A stretch of DNA of 64,000 nucleotides from Neobacillus niacini NBRC 15566 (lineage in GTDB: Bacteria > Bacillota > Bacilli > Bacillales > Cytobacillaceae): contig NZ_BCVA01000006.1 of the NCBI RefSeq assembly GCF_001591505.1, forward strand, positions 62,001-126,000, read 5' to 3'. Below, piece after piece: positions 45,654 through 53,222 of this stretch (the stretch's first letter is position 1; every line of letters begins with the position of its first letter). The position numbers and the translations under genes were made by a program. The notes under the pieces were generated by a model. That model was not told where the DNA came from. It ran no database searches and worked only from the letters and a program-made list of their open reading frames with translations.

Positions 45654-46484
45654 ATGCTAACAAAAGAAGAATTGAAAAATATAAAGACGCTTCAGGAACT
45701 TTGTGAAAAAGAAGGAAAGCTTCAGTTAAAGCTTAATTTTGATATGCTAGAAAGCAGGTCAGAAAAGCGTAAGGAAGACTTTTTCCATTATGAAGATGGG
45801 ATGCTTGTTGGATTCCTTGGGAGCTATTATTTCGGTAATAAGGTAGAAATTTGCGGAATGGTACACCCGGATTACCGCAGAAGAGGAATCTTTTCAAAGC
45901 TTCTTAAAGAAGCATTTGAGGAAGCAAAGAAACGCGAGGCTAGGACCATTTTATTAAATGCTCCAACTGAATCTCAATCAGCAAAGGAATTTTTAAAGAA
46001 CGTACCATGCACGTTAGCAATGATAGAGTATCAAATGAAATGGGAAAAATCATCGGATTTACTTGATGATCCTACCGTTACGGTAAGACCTTCTATTTCA
46101 GAAGAAGATTTTGAGGCGGAAATCCAGCTTGATGTTCAATGCTTTGGGTTAAATGAAAAGGAAGCACGACAGTATAAACAAGAAACCAAAGACCTTGATA
46201 CTGACAAAAGACTAATTATTGAGGCGGAAGGCAGAATTGCTGGGAAAATGCGACTGTCTGAAATGAATGGTGAGTCTTGGATATATGGATTTTCTGTGTT
46301 TCCTGAACTGCAAGGGAAGGGAATCGGCAGAAAAGCCCTATCCAAAGTCGTAAAAATGCAGGACGAAAATGGATTCGAGATATTTTTAGAGGTGGAGGCT
46401 AAAAATGCCCATGCCTTGGGGCTTTACGAATCATGTGGATTTAGAAGCTATCATTCACAGGATTACTATAAAGTGACCGAATAA
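45654..46484 (+). CDS. GNAT acetyltransferase, two-domain
   Basis: A 276-aa protein with two GNAT folds. The first has the acetyl-CoA site VHPDYRRRGIFSKLLKEAFEEAK near residue 72; the second has VFPELQGKGIGRKALSKVV near 218. Both retain the R/Q-x2-G-x-G/A pattern. Substrate unknown. It starts 34 nt after the adenylyltransferase-like gene and may be in its operon; AAGGAG precedes ATG 45654. Confidence 0.82.
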   Translation: MLTKEELKNIKTLQELCEKEGKLQLKLNFDMLESRSEKRKEDFFHYEDGMLVGFLGSYYFGNKVEICGMVHPDYRRRGIFSKLLKEAFEEAKKREARTILLNAPTESQSAKEFLKNVPCTLAMIEYQMKWEKSSDLLDDPTVTVRPSISEEDFEAEIQLDVQCFGLNEKEARQYKQETKDLDTDKRLIIEAEGRIAGKMRLSEMNGESWIYGFSVFPELQGKGIGRKALSKVVKMQDENGFEIFLEVEAKNAHALGLYESCGFRSYHSQDYYKVTE

Positions 46485-46553
46485 AAAGGGGGGGCCTGCC
46501 CTAAAAAGTGAACCCCCTACTCTACTATTATTTTATTTTCCAGAAATTATTAG

Positions 46554-46582
46554 AAGACAAATGTAATCGTTTACATTATAAT
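46554..46582 (+). promoter_or_regulatory. Promoter with CcpA cre site
   Basis: TGTAATCGTTTACA (46562-46575) matches the catabolite-response consensus TGWNANCGNTNWCA at every position, inside the larger dyad AATGTAA-TCGT-TTACATT. It lies between -35-like AAGACA (46554-46559) and -10 TATAAT (46577-46582), so CcpA would repress the small gene at 46614 when glucose is present. Confidence 0.65.
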
Positions 46583-46613
46583 AATAGTAAGAACTAGGGG
46601 AGGGGAACAAACC

Positions 46614-46745
46614 ATGGAACTTTTAGTAGAACAATGTGAACATAACAAGTCAGAAGAACCTTGCGAAGAGTGTGCCCCAAAAAGAGATATTGATGAAAAC
46701 ATGGATTTATTTGAATATGATTATTATAAAAGGATATGGTTTTAG
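46614..46745 (+). CDS. Small Cys-containing acidic protein (43 aa)
   Basis: A 43-codon ORF beginning MELLVEQCEHNKSEEPCEEC, with three Cys including a CEEC pair, and ending in an aromatic tail (DYYKRIWF). AGGGGAGGGG lies 7 nt before ATG 46614, and a promoter with a perfect cre site is 30 nt upstream. It is closed by a strong bidirectional terminator. Acidic, no membrane segment. Family not recognised; metal binding through the Cys residues is a guess. Confidence 0.65.
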   Translation: MELLVEQCEHNKSEEPCEECAPKRDIDENMDLFEYDYYKRIWF

Positions 46746-46775
46746 GATTACTAGATCTACTAATAAAGCTAGAAG

Positions 46776-46806
46776 AATTGACGTGTGGATGACACACGTC
46801 AATTTT
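46776..46806. terminator. Bidirectional terminator
   Basis: AATTGACGTGTG (46776-46787) and CACACGTCAATT (46793-46804) form a perfect 12-bp stem between the small Cys protein and the convergent DUF2383 gene. Confidence 0.85.
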
Positions 46807-46811
46807 CTATA

Positions 46812-47240
46812 CTAGTGAAGTAAATGTTGCAGTTGTTGGACTTGTCTACGACTTGTGTCAATAACTTCTTCAGCAAGCAGCCTGCTCTCTGGGTCAAGGT
46901 CACCCCTGACAAGTTCTTCAGAATATTCAACACCATATTGAGCTAATCCTTCCACAGCGTCTTCTATCATTTCCTTTGTGTCATTCGGAAGCATGGCTTT
47001 GTGCATGAAACTATGCATCGATCCAGAGAAGCCTTCATCGTCAGCTGGAACACCGCCAAGGTTTTGAATCCGCTCCGCAAGTTTTTGAGCATTCAGTTTA
47101 ACCTCTTGCTGCATAGCTTGAAAGACACTTTTTAATTCATTATTTTCAGTCTTTTGGATATAGTGTTCAAACGAGCGAATCCCCATATACGTACCTCTTA
47201 ATAAGGTATTTAATTCCTCAATAACTGTCTCATTCGTCAT
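46812..47240 (-). CDS. DUF2383 ferritin-like protein
   Basis: A 142-aa helical protein of the PA2169/DUF2383 group: LNTLLRGTYMGIRSFEHYIQK near residue 10, QAMQQEVKLNAQKLAERIQNLGG near 42, and EELVRGDLDPESRLLAEEVI near 108. It probably folds as a four-helix bundle; some His/Glu positions (E24, H25) could bind metal. No experimental role known to me. Confidence 0.75.
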   Translation of the reverse strand: MTNETVIEELNTLLRGTYMGIRSFEHYIQKTENNELKSVFQAMQQEVKLNAQKLAERIQNLGGVPADDEGFSGSMHSFMHKAMLPNDTKEMIEDAVEGLAQYGVEYSEELVRGDLDPESRLLAEEVIDTSRRQVQQLQHLLH

Positions 47241-47367
47241 TTTATCAGCTCCTCAAACTTATTATGCAGTTTGTAGGCTGTAGTATACGAATAATCCAAT
47301 TTTATTCATAATGTAAGAAATACTGTGTCGGTGGAGAAATTGTTATCGATTTAATGTTAGAAGAGAA

Positions 47368-47397
47368 AAAGTACTGTAGCAGCAGTGCTTTTTCTCT
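47368..47397. terminator. Hairpin downstream of the LysM hydrolase gene
   Basis: AAAAAGTACTG and CAGTGCTTTTT form a near-perfect stem around TAGCAG, T-tailed on both strands. Confidence 0.7.
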
Positions 47398-47414
47398 GTT
47401 TATTTAAGATGTGA

Positions 47415-48026
47415 TTACATTTTAAATACATGTTGTCCAATTACATGTGTGGTGGATCTTGAATCAAGCCAACGGCTGGTTGCAATAGCAGGATTGTAGA
47501 AAAATAATGCCCCCTGAACTAATTGCCTTTGATGAGAAAGGGCCGCGTTAACAGCTTGAATAGATTCTTCATCAGCCGGTTTGTTGATTTCACCATTTTG
47601 TACTGGTTGAAATTGACCAGGGGCATAGATGACCTCTTTTATGCTGTTTGGAAATTGAGGACTTTCGACTCTGTTAAGAACTACACATGCGACGGCAATC
47701 TTTCCCTCTAAAGACTCTGTTTGTGCCTCTGCTCTAACTAAACGTGCAAGCAAATCTATTTCTTCGTTTGATAGGTTTACGTTCACAGGTTCTACCGTTT
47801 TTGGTGCAATAGACTTAATTGTTTTATCTGTATTGATCTCCTGACCAGGGTAAATGAGATTTAAATTGGAAATTTGAGGATTCTCATCAGCTAATTCCTG
47901 AAGGGTAATATGATGCTCTCTTGAAATTTTTGACATTGTGTCTCCAGGTTTAACCGTATAAGCAAATGCGGGGGTTGCGAATAGAAGTGAAGCGGCAAGA
48001 GTTAATAAAGTGAATAGTTTTTTCAT
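47415..48026 (-). CDS. LysM plus CwlJ/SleB-type cell-wall hydrolase
   Basis: A 203-aa secreted peptidoglycan enzyme. Signal peptide MKKLFTLLTLAASLLFATPAFA, then a LysM domain (YTVKPGDTMSKISREHHITL, residues 23-66) and a hydrolase_2 domain (RLVRAEAQTESLEGKIAVAC near 93, GQFQPVQNGEIN near 137, ATSRWLDSR near 183), the SleB/CwlJ catalytic fold with the conserved Glu. Very similar in design to B. subtilis YkvT (about 208 aa). Possible role in spore cortex or wall remodelling. Confidence 0.88.
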   Translation of the reverse strand: MKKLFTLLTLAASLLFATPAFAYTVKPGDTMSKISREHHITLQELADENPQISNLNLIYPGQEINTDKTIKSIAPKTVEPVNVNLSNEEIDLLARLVRAEAQTESLEGKIAVACVVLNRVESPQFPNSIKEVIYAPGQFQPVQNGEINKPADEESIQAVNAALSHQRQLVQGALFFYNPAIATSRWLDSRSTTHVIGQHVFKM

Positions 48027-48060
48027 TATTTTAGTCCTCCAAGTTGGTTTAATGTATTTA

Positions 48061-48379
48061 ACTCTATTACTATGAATTGAAAAAATAGAATAGTATTACA
48101 GTTAAATTACATAGAGAAGACAATTAGAAGTCGGAGATATTTATGGTAGGATATTCCAAAATGGTAGAATAGGCGATACTTTGAAAGGACCTATAAAGCC
48201 AAACGAGCTTATAGAAATCAGGTCAAATGATGTGTCTGAATTCATCAACGCGAATTATTTTATTGGAAGAAGCACAGGAAAATTTTAGCATTAGCAAGGA
48301 AAGCAAATGAGTTTGTTTCTTTTACTTCTATTGTTACTATAGAAACATACCTTTACAAAGAGAGGACGAATAATAAATA
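48061..48379 (+). other. Gap with a possible 35-codon ORF
   Basis: Apart from the promoter-like TTGTTT-16-TACTAT (about 48312-48339) for the next gene, the only notable item is an open frame from TTG 48181 to TAG 48288 (LKGPIKPNELIEIRSNDVSE...). It has normal codon use but no ribosome site, so it may be a gene remnant. Confidence 0.3.
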
Positions 48380-49381
48380 ATGGGAACATTTAATATACCT
48401 GTATCCGTTTTAAATCTAGCTCCAATTCGCGAAGGACGAACTTCGCAACAAGCAATTGAGGAAATGGTTGATCTAGCCCAAGCAACTGAGGCAATGGGCT
48501 ACGAACGCTACTGGATTGCCGAACACCATAACTCTCCAACACTTGTTAGTTCAGCTACAGCAATCCTAATTAAACATACATTAGAGCATACCAAAACCAT
48601 CAAGGTAGGATCTGGTGGAATTATGCTGCCAAACCATTCGCCGCTTGTCGTAGCAGAACAATTCGGCACCATGGCAACCATCTATCCGAATCGAGTAGAA
48701 CTGGGACTTGGCCGCGCTCCTGGAACAGATATGATGACCGCGAACGCGTTGCGCCGCTCAAAAAATGATTCGGTTTATACTTTTCCTGAAGATGTACAGG
48801 CTTTGCTTACTTATTTTGGACCAGAAGATCACCAAGGTTATGTAAAAGCCTATCCAGGTGTAGAAACCAATGTTCCAATTTATATTCTCGGATCATCCAC
48901 AGATTCGGCTTATTTAGCGGCAAGCTTGGGCCTGCCTTATGTATTTGCTTCACATTTTGCACCAAAATTCATGGGAGAGGCAATTAAAATTTATCGCGAG
49001 CGTTTCCAGCCATCTGAGTACCTTGACAAACCATTTATGATGGTATGTTTGAATGTCATAGGAGCGGAAACGGACCAAGAGGCTAAAACCTTACAAACCA
49101 CCATGCATCAGTTTTTCCTAAACGTTGTCCGTGGTTCACGAAACCCATTGCAGCCACCTGTGGAAAGCATGGATGGAATTTGGACTCCAATGGAAGAGGA
49201 AATGGCAAAGTCTATGTCCAGTGTAACGTTAATCGGAAGCAAAGAAACCATCCGAGAGCAGCTGACAAGCTTCCAAGATTACTATGCGGTTGATGAAATC
49301 ATGGCAGTTTCGTATATTTATGATCCAGAAAAACAAAAACGTTCTTATGAAATATTTAAAGAAGTGGTGGAAGGGAAGTAA
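48380..49381 (+). CDS. LLM-class flavin-dependent monooxygenase (luciferase-like)
   Basis: A 333-aa bacterial-luciferase-fold enzyme of the type 1 LLM group, similar to B. subtilis YwcH. Typical motifs are [16 protein letters not shown] near residue 11, [10 protein letters not shown] near 44, [20 protein letters not shown] near 76, [10 protein letters not shown] near 107 and [12 protein letters not shown] near 173. Uses reduced FMN and O2; substrate unknown. ATG 48380 follows AGAGAGGACG. Confidence 0.85.
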   Translation: MGTFNIPVSVLNLAPIREGRTSQQAIEEMVDLAQATEAMGYERYWIAEHHNSPTLVSSATAILIKHTLEHTKTIKVGSGGIMLPNHSPLVVAEQFGTMATIYPNRVELGLGRAPGTDMMTANALRRSKNDSVYTFPEDVQALLTYFGPEDHQGYVKAYPGVETNVPIYILGSSTDSAYLAASLGLPYVFASHFAPKFMGEAIKIYRERFQPSEYLDKPFMMVCLNVIGAETDQEAKTLQTTMHQFFLNVVRGSRNPLQPPVESMDGIWTPMEEEMAKSMSSVTLIGSKETIREQLTSFQDYYAVDEIMAVSYIYDPEKQKRSYEIFKEVVEGK

Positions 49382-49438
49382 ACTCTCCGATCATTTTGGT
49401 TCACGGAATTTTTTCCGACATATTGATGATAAATAGAA

Positions 49439-49468
49439 GGCTGACGTGTTACATACGTCAGTTTTTTT
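49439..49468 (+). terminator. Terminator after the luciferase-like gene
   Basis: CTGACGT (49441-49447) and ACGTCAG (49455-49461) around GTTACAT, then seven T. Confidence 0.85.
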
Positions 49469-49575
49469 GTTCTGTAGAATTTTTAACATAGCAATCATTC
49501 GCTCATAAAAATCTATAGAGTCACGCCCTTAGGCGTTTTCACATAGGATGGAATAACACAAGCGGGGTGATTTGG

Positions 49576-50073
49576 GTGAATAATTGGTTAAAAGCCGGTA
49601 TTTTACTATATCTTTCTTTGTTGTTTTTTGGGAGCTTCATAGCAATAGGGATTGTATGGACGGGAGCACTTGATGAATCATTGCCATTTATTAATGACAT
49701 TAAAATCTTTTTATATTACTTCTTCGCTGGGGCTATTGGAGGCTCGCTGCGACATTTATATATGTTTTGTTCTCATTACATGAAAGATGAATTAAACGAC
49801 TATAGGGAATGGATTATGTACATTTTTTACCCAATATTCGCAACAGGTACTGCCATCGTAGCAGTCACCTTAATCCAAAGTGGTATCTTACTAATCGAAT
49901 TCGTCGACTTCGAAGATACCCCATATGCACAAATAAGCTTCGCCTTCTTCGTAGGATTTGGATTCAACCGATTCGTAAACAAACTAAACGCCTTATCAAA
50001 AGACATCTTCAAAACCAACCAACAACAAACCAAAGATGGAGAAACAAAACCACAACAGCCAGAGTCCGAATAG
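49576..50073 (+). CDS. Hypothetical membrane protein with C-biased 3' half
   Basis: A 165-aa protein with four hydrophobic segments (LLYLSLLFFGSFIAIGIVW, FLYYFFAGAIGGSLRHLYMF, YIFYPIFATGTAIVAVTLI and ISFAFFVGFGFNRF) and a polar Gln/Lys tail. GTG 49576 follows GCGGGGTGAT; an in-frame GTG lies three codons upstream. The last 75 codons have about 83% C among pyrimidine-ending codons, against about 27% in the first 70 (see findings). The final codons form one arm of an 18-bp perfect hairpin. Family not recognised. Confidence 0.6.
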   Translation: MNNWLKAGILLYLSLLFFGSFIAIGIVWTGALDESLPFINDIKIFLYYFFAGAIGGSLRHLYMFCSHYMKDELNDYREWIMYIFYPIFATGTAIVAVTLIQSGILLIEFVDFEDTPYAQISFAFFVGFGFNRFVNKLNALSKDIFKTNQQQTKDGETKPQQPESE

Positions 50074-50090
50074 GACTCTGGCTGTTGTGG
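50050..50090 (+). repeat. 18-bp perfect hairpin spanning the stop codon
   Basis: CCACAACAGCCAGAGTCC (50050-50067) is exactly complementary to GGACTCTGGCTGTTGTGG (50073-50090), loop GAATA. No T-run follows. CTGTTGTGGTGA recurs at 50096-50107 as a direct repeat. Confidence 0.8.
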
Positions 50091-50116
50091 TGACAGCTGT
50101 TGTGGTGAAACTGTTT

Positions 50117-50160
50117 GGTGACAGGCACCATTTATACATAAATACCCCATTTATGCAGTT
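50117..50160 (+). repeat. GGTGACAGGCACC element, copy 2
   Basis: GGTGACAGGCACC at 50117-50129, then ATTTAT/ATAAAT half-sites, then CCATTTATGCAGTT (50147-50160), which is the reverse complement of AACTGCATAAATGG found at 1400-1413 next to copy 1. Confidence 0.6.
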
Positions 50161-50333
50161 GTTTTGTATATTTGTTGGGTGGTGTGATCTTTCGCTATTA
50201 GCGTTATAAGTTGTCTGCGATTCTCACTTTTTATTTTATTTCTATTAAAATATGCTATTTTATCAAGTAGTTTGTCCCATTCAATAATGTACTCATCTCC
50301 ATAGACTATATAGAGTGAAATATTTTCACTCAT
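50151..50333 (-). CDS. Possible small hypothetical protein
   Basis: A 60-codon minus-strand frame starting MSENISLYIVYGDEY, with plausible composition (IIEWDKLLDKIAYFNRNKIK). No ribosome site precedes its ATG: the complementary strand has AGGAGG there for the next plus gene. Its 3' end lies in the copy-2 repeat. Reported with low confidence. Confidence 0.25.
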   Translation of the reverse strand: MSENISLYIVYGDEYIIEWDKLLDKIAYFNRNKIKSENRRQLITLIAKDHTTQQIYKTTA

Positions 50334-50359
50334 ATTTTTACTAGAAAGGAGGGATTTTT

Positions 50360-51349
50360 ATGGGATTAAGAAGAGAGTATCTTTTTATTGGTGATGGCTT
50401 GGATAACACGATTAAGAGATTCGATGCGTTGACTGGGGAGTTCCTCGGTGTATTTGTCCCATCAGGCAGCGGCGGTCTAAACGGTCCACGTGGACTTTTA
50501 TTCAATCCGGAAGGGAATTTACTTGTTTCGAATCAAAACGTTGAAACTGATGTTAATGAACCTGGGAATATCTTAAAATACAATGGTCAAACGGGTGCGT
50601 TTTTAGGTGAACTCGTCAGTTCTGTTGGTTTTACTGCTTCATTTGCCCCCCGTGGGATTATCCTCTCGAACAATAACTCACTATTTGTGGCAGACTTTCT
50701 CGACATTAACAATCAGCCAGGCGAGTTAAGGGAATACAACGGAAGTACTGGCGAATTTCAACGCAACCTTTTGCACCCTGAATTCTTTGCACCGTTCTTT
50801 CCTCGTGGTGTAGTCATCGGTCCGCATGATGGCTTACTGTATGTCTCTGTCGTCAATATTTTTAATGGGCTAGACGGCTGGGTTCTGCGTTTTAATCCGG
50901 TAACAGGGGAATACCTTGGAGAATTTATCACTTCCAGCGAAGAAAACAATCTTCATCGTCCTGAAGGTTTAGTTTGGGGTCCTGACGGAAATCTTTACGT
51001 CACAAGTTTTCGTAGAGACGCGAACGATAACGACAAAATATTAATCTTCAACCAAATGGGACAGCTTATCGACCAAATAGACTTATATGCAGTAGGACAA
51101 GCACGCGCCTTTGCAGCAGCTATCTTGTTCGGACCAAATGGAAACCTATATGTTCCAATTAATGGTCCTATTGATAATGAAACTGGGGAACCTAACGGTC
51201 AATTTACAGGGTCTGTACGAGTGTACGACATTGATACAAAAGAGTTTGTAGAAATCGTACCACCATTTTTAAATAGCGGACCATTAGGCGTACCTTGGTT
51301 CTTAACATTTAGAAAAACGGACCATGCAACCTTGGTTTATCACGGATAA
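50360..51349 (+). CDS. NHL-like six-bladed beta-propeller protein
   Basis: A 329-aa protein built of repeated blades of about 45-50 residues, each with the pattern GPRGLLFNPEGNLLVSNQ, FAPRGIILSNNNSLFVADF, FFPRGVVIGPHDGLLYVSV, HRPEGLVWGPDGNLYVTSF or AAAILFGPNGNLYVPI. The FDALTGEFLG / YNGQTGAFLG / FNPVTGEYLG strands alternate. No signal peptide, so it is intracellular or on the spore. ATG 50360 follows AAAGGAGGG. Enzymatic function cannot be assigned; lactonase-like propellers share the fold. Confidence 0.75.
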   Translation: MGLRREYLFIGDGLDNTIKRFDALTGEFLGVFVPSGSGGLNGPRGLLFNPEGNLLVSNQNVETDVNEPGNILKYNGQTGAFLGELVSSVGFTASFAPRGIILSNNNSLFVADFLDINNQPGELREYNGSTGEFQRNLLHPEFFAPFFPRGVVIGPHDGLLYVSVVNIFNGLDGWVLRFNPVTGEYLGEFITSSEENNLHRPEGLVWGPDGNLYVTSFRRDANDNDKILIFNQMGQLIDQIDLYAVGQARAFAAAILFGPNGNLYVPINGPIDNETGEPNGQFTGSVRVYDIDTKEFVEIVPPFLNSGPLGVPWFLTFRKTDHATLVYHG

Positions 51350-51507
51350 ATGGAGAGAGTTAGTAGAAACGGGACAATTCATATCGCTAAGGAGAGGGCA
51401 GCAACTATGTTGCCGTCTTCTTGGTGATAAATAGTAAATAAATTAATTCATATGTCACCATTATCAACATACATATTAACGACTTCAAAATGAAAGGAGA
51501 GATAAGA

Positions 51508-52173
51508 TTGTGGAATCAACAGGGATATCAAAATGGACCTTTTAATCTCTATAGTTACTATGTCGGCTATAATCCGCCAACTTCGGTAAATCCGTATCCT
51601 CGGTTTCCAGTTATTCATAATCAAGCATTTTTAAGTCCTTTTACGTATGTTGTCGGTGATGTAACCATTCAAAATAATACCTACATTGGACCATTCGTCA
51701 GTATCAGGGCTGATGAAGGAACTCCTTTTTATATTGGAAGCAATAGTAATCTTCAAGACGGTGTGATCCTTCATGGCTTAAAAAATAAATATTTTGAGAA
51801 AGACAATATAAAGTATTCCATATACATTGGAAATCAAGTTTCTGTTGCGCACGGTGCTTTGGTCCATGGTCCGTGCCGAATAGAAAACGAGGTATTCGTT
51901 GGCTTTAAAGCAATCGTATATAACGCCATCATTGGGGATGGAAGCTTTATTTCATCTGGAGCGGTGGTTACCAATGGAGTCGAGCTGAAACCAAACAGCT
52001 TTGTACCGCCTGGAGCGAACATTGAAACCCAGGATAAGGCGAATTCTCTAGCTTCCGTCCCGAAAACCGAGGAGGAGTTTGCAAAAGAGGTACAACGAGT
52101 AAATCAGGAATTTCCTTCGGCATATTCGCTGTTTTTTGGAAAAAATAAATGTACCTGCGGCTTAGCCTGTTAA
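51508..52173 (+). CDS. Gamma-carbonic-anhydrase-like left-handed beta-helix protein
   Basis: A 221-aa protein with hexapeptide repeats (VVGDVTIQNNTYIGPFVSI, IGSNSNLQDGVILHG, IGNQVSVAHGALVHGPCRI, VFVGFKAIVYNAIIGDG). The three His that bind zinc in gamma carbonic anhydrases are matched by ILHGLK and VAHGALVHG. It ends in CTCGLAC, an unusual Cys-rich tail. TTG 51508 follows AAAGGAGAG by 7 nt; ATG 51490 is in frame but lacks a site. Hydration of CO2 is inferred, not certain. Confidence 0.75.
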   Translation: MWNQQGYQNGPFNLYSYYVGYNPPTSVNPYPRFPVIHNQAFLSPFTYVVGDVTIQNNTYIGPFVSIRADEGTPFYIGSNSNLQDGVILHGLKNKYFEKDNIKYSIYIGNQVSVAHGALVHGPCRIENEVFVGFKAIVYNAIIGDGSFISSGAVVTNGVELKPNSFVPPGANIETQDKANSLASVPKTEEEFAKEVQRVNQEFPSAYSLFFGKNKCTCGLAC

Positions 52174-52184
52174 CTTTTCAGAAG

Positions 52185-52484
52185 GACGAATGGAGGAAAA
52201 AGGGGAAGCTAGATCATCATATTGGAGTGGCAACCACTAAGGAATGCCCTGAGGGTTTACTCGAAACTGGAAGTACCTGCCTTAACTTGGGCAGTATTTG
52301 AAGCGGTTGGACCATTTCCTAATACGCTGCAGAATGTATGGGGGCGTATTTACTCAGAATGGTATCCGTCCTCGAACTATCAACTAGCAGTTGGTCCAGA
52401 AATGTTGTGAAACGAACATAAAGAAGTAACTTCTCCATTTTACGGAGCGAAATTTGGGTGCCGGTAACCTCGAAAAATGAATAG
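52185..52484 (+). pseudogene. Decayed GyrI-like/AraC effector-binding domain
   Basis: Three reading frames together give a familiar C-terminal effector-binding domain. One frame has [15 protein letters not shown] (from 52212). A second, after a shift near 52253, has [20 protein letters not shown] and [16 protein letters not shown], up to a TGA at 52408 where relatives have Trp. After that, NEHKEVTSPFY continues to about 52443, and a second shift leads to SEIWVPVTSKNE ending at 52484. No intact N-terminus (no DNA-binding domain). Two frameshifts and one stop make it non-functional. Confidence 0.8.
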
Positions 52485-52550
52485 AAATTTAGTATAACTC
52501 AGCACGGATGGACAGATTTTCCTTTTATATAACAAGTATCAGTGTGAGAT

Positions 52551-52584
52551 AAGCCCGCAGTTACACAACTGAAGGGCTTTTTTT
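52551..52584 (+). terminator. Terminator-like hairpin
   Basis: AAGCCC-GCAGTT pairs with AACTG-AA-GGGCTT around ACAC, followed by a T-run. Confidence 0.75.
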
Positions 52585-52882
52585 CTTCATTTAAAGTTCA
52601 CAATATTGACATATATTTTCATAATATTCAAAATACATTTCGACATGAATGGAAGAATTTCTAGTAATATTCTATTGTTTAATATAGTTACTGTGAAATT
52701 AACGGTGAAATTTGTAGTTTTACGTTAGAATTGGTCGACCTTTTTAAATTTTCAATCAACAAATTGTTTGATAGAATAAAAACATACCTACAATAAAATT
52801 AAAATTCGTGTTCAATAGATAAAAAAGTAGAAATGTGTAGAAGTATTTGGAGGGGCTCCAATCATAGTTGGGAGGGCTTTTT
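52585..52882 (+). other. Intergenic stretch, no gene seen
   Basis: Very AT-rich, with TTGACATAT near 52605 and several TAATAT runs that could be promoters for the 35-aa gene at 52883. No conserved motif recognised. Confidence 0.3.
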
Positions 52883-52990
52883 ATGTATTTCAAAGTAAGG
52901 ATCTGGAGAAGATTAACCAAAAATCAGAAGATTAGACTACTTAGACAAAAAGCTCACATTAATTTAATTGGTAAAGGATTTATTGCATAA
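52883..52990 (+). CDS. Small basic protein (35 aa)
   Basis: A 35-codon ORF, MYFKVRIWRRLTKNQKIRLL followed by RQKAHINLIGKGFIA. GGGAGGG lies 6 nt before ATG 52883. Strongly basic (about 11 Lys/Arg, no Asp/Glu), so nucleic-acid or membrane interaction is possible. Family not recognised. A terminator follows at 53047. Confidence 0.5.
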   Translation: MYFKVRIWRRLTKNQKIRLLRQKAHINLIGKGFIA

Positions 52991-53046
52991 ATTTGAACCT
53001 TTTTAAGGTAAAGATGAACTAAGTTGAAAAAAATAATTGAATGAAC

Positions 53047-53078
53047 AAAACCCCGTCTTGTATAGACGGGGTTTTGTT
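53047..53078 (+). terminator. Terminator after the small basic ORF
   Basis: AAAACCCCGTCT (53047-53058) and AGACGGGGTTTT (53064-53075), a perfect 12-bp stem. Confidence 0.9.
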
Positions 53079-53124
53079 GTTTATTTTGATCTATCGCAAA
53101 TTTAAAAGGATTAAATCTCTGGTC

Positions 53125-53189
53125 TTGACGTAATAAGGAAAAACATGTTACTATTTGGTCACTTGATTTAAATGTGACTTTTTAGTCAC
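53125..53189 (+). promoter_or_regulatory. Promoter and operator of the ArsR-SRPBCC gene
   Basis: -35 TTGACG (53125-53130), 18-nt spacer, -10 TACTAT (53149-53154). Just downstream, GTGACT (53174-53179) and AGTCAC (53184-53189) form a perfect dyad around TTTT, with a third half-site GGTCAC at 53157. This is the expected autoregulatory operator of an ArsR-type repressor. Confidence 0.6.
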
Positions 53190-53222
53190 GTGTTTTGTAA
53201 TCGATACTGAAAGGACGATGTA

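Noticed and set aside
46594..46797. Minus-strand ORF opposite the 43-aa gene
   Set aside because: No ribosome site; the plus-strand ORF has promoter, ribosome site and terminator.
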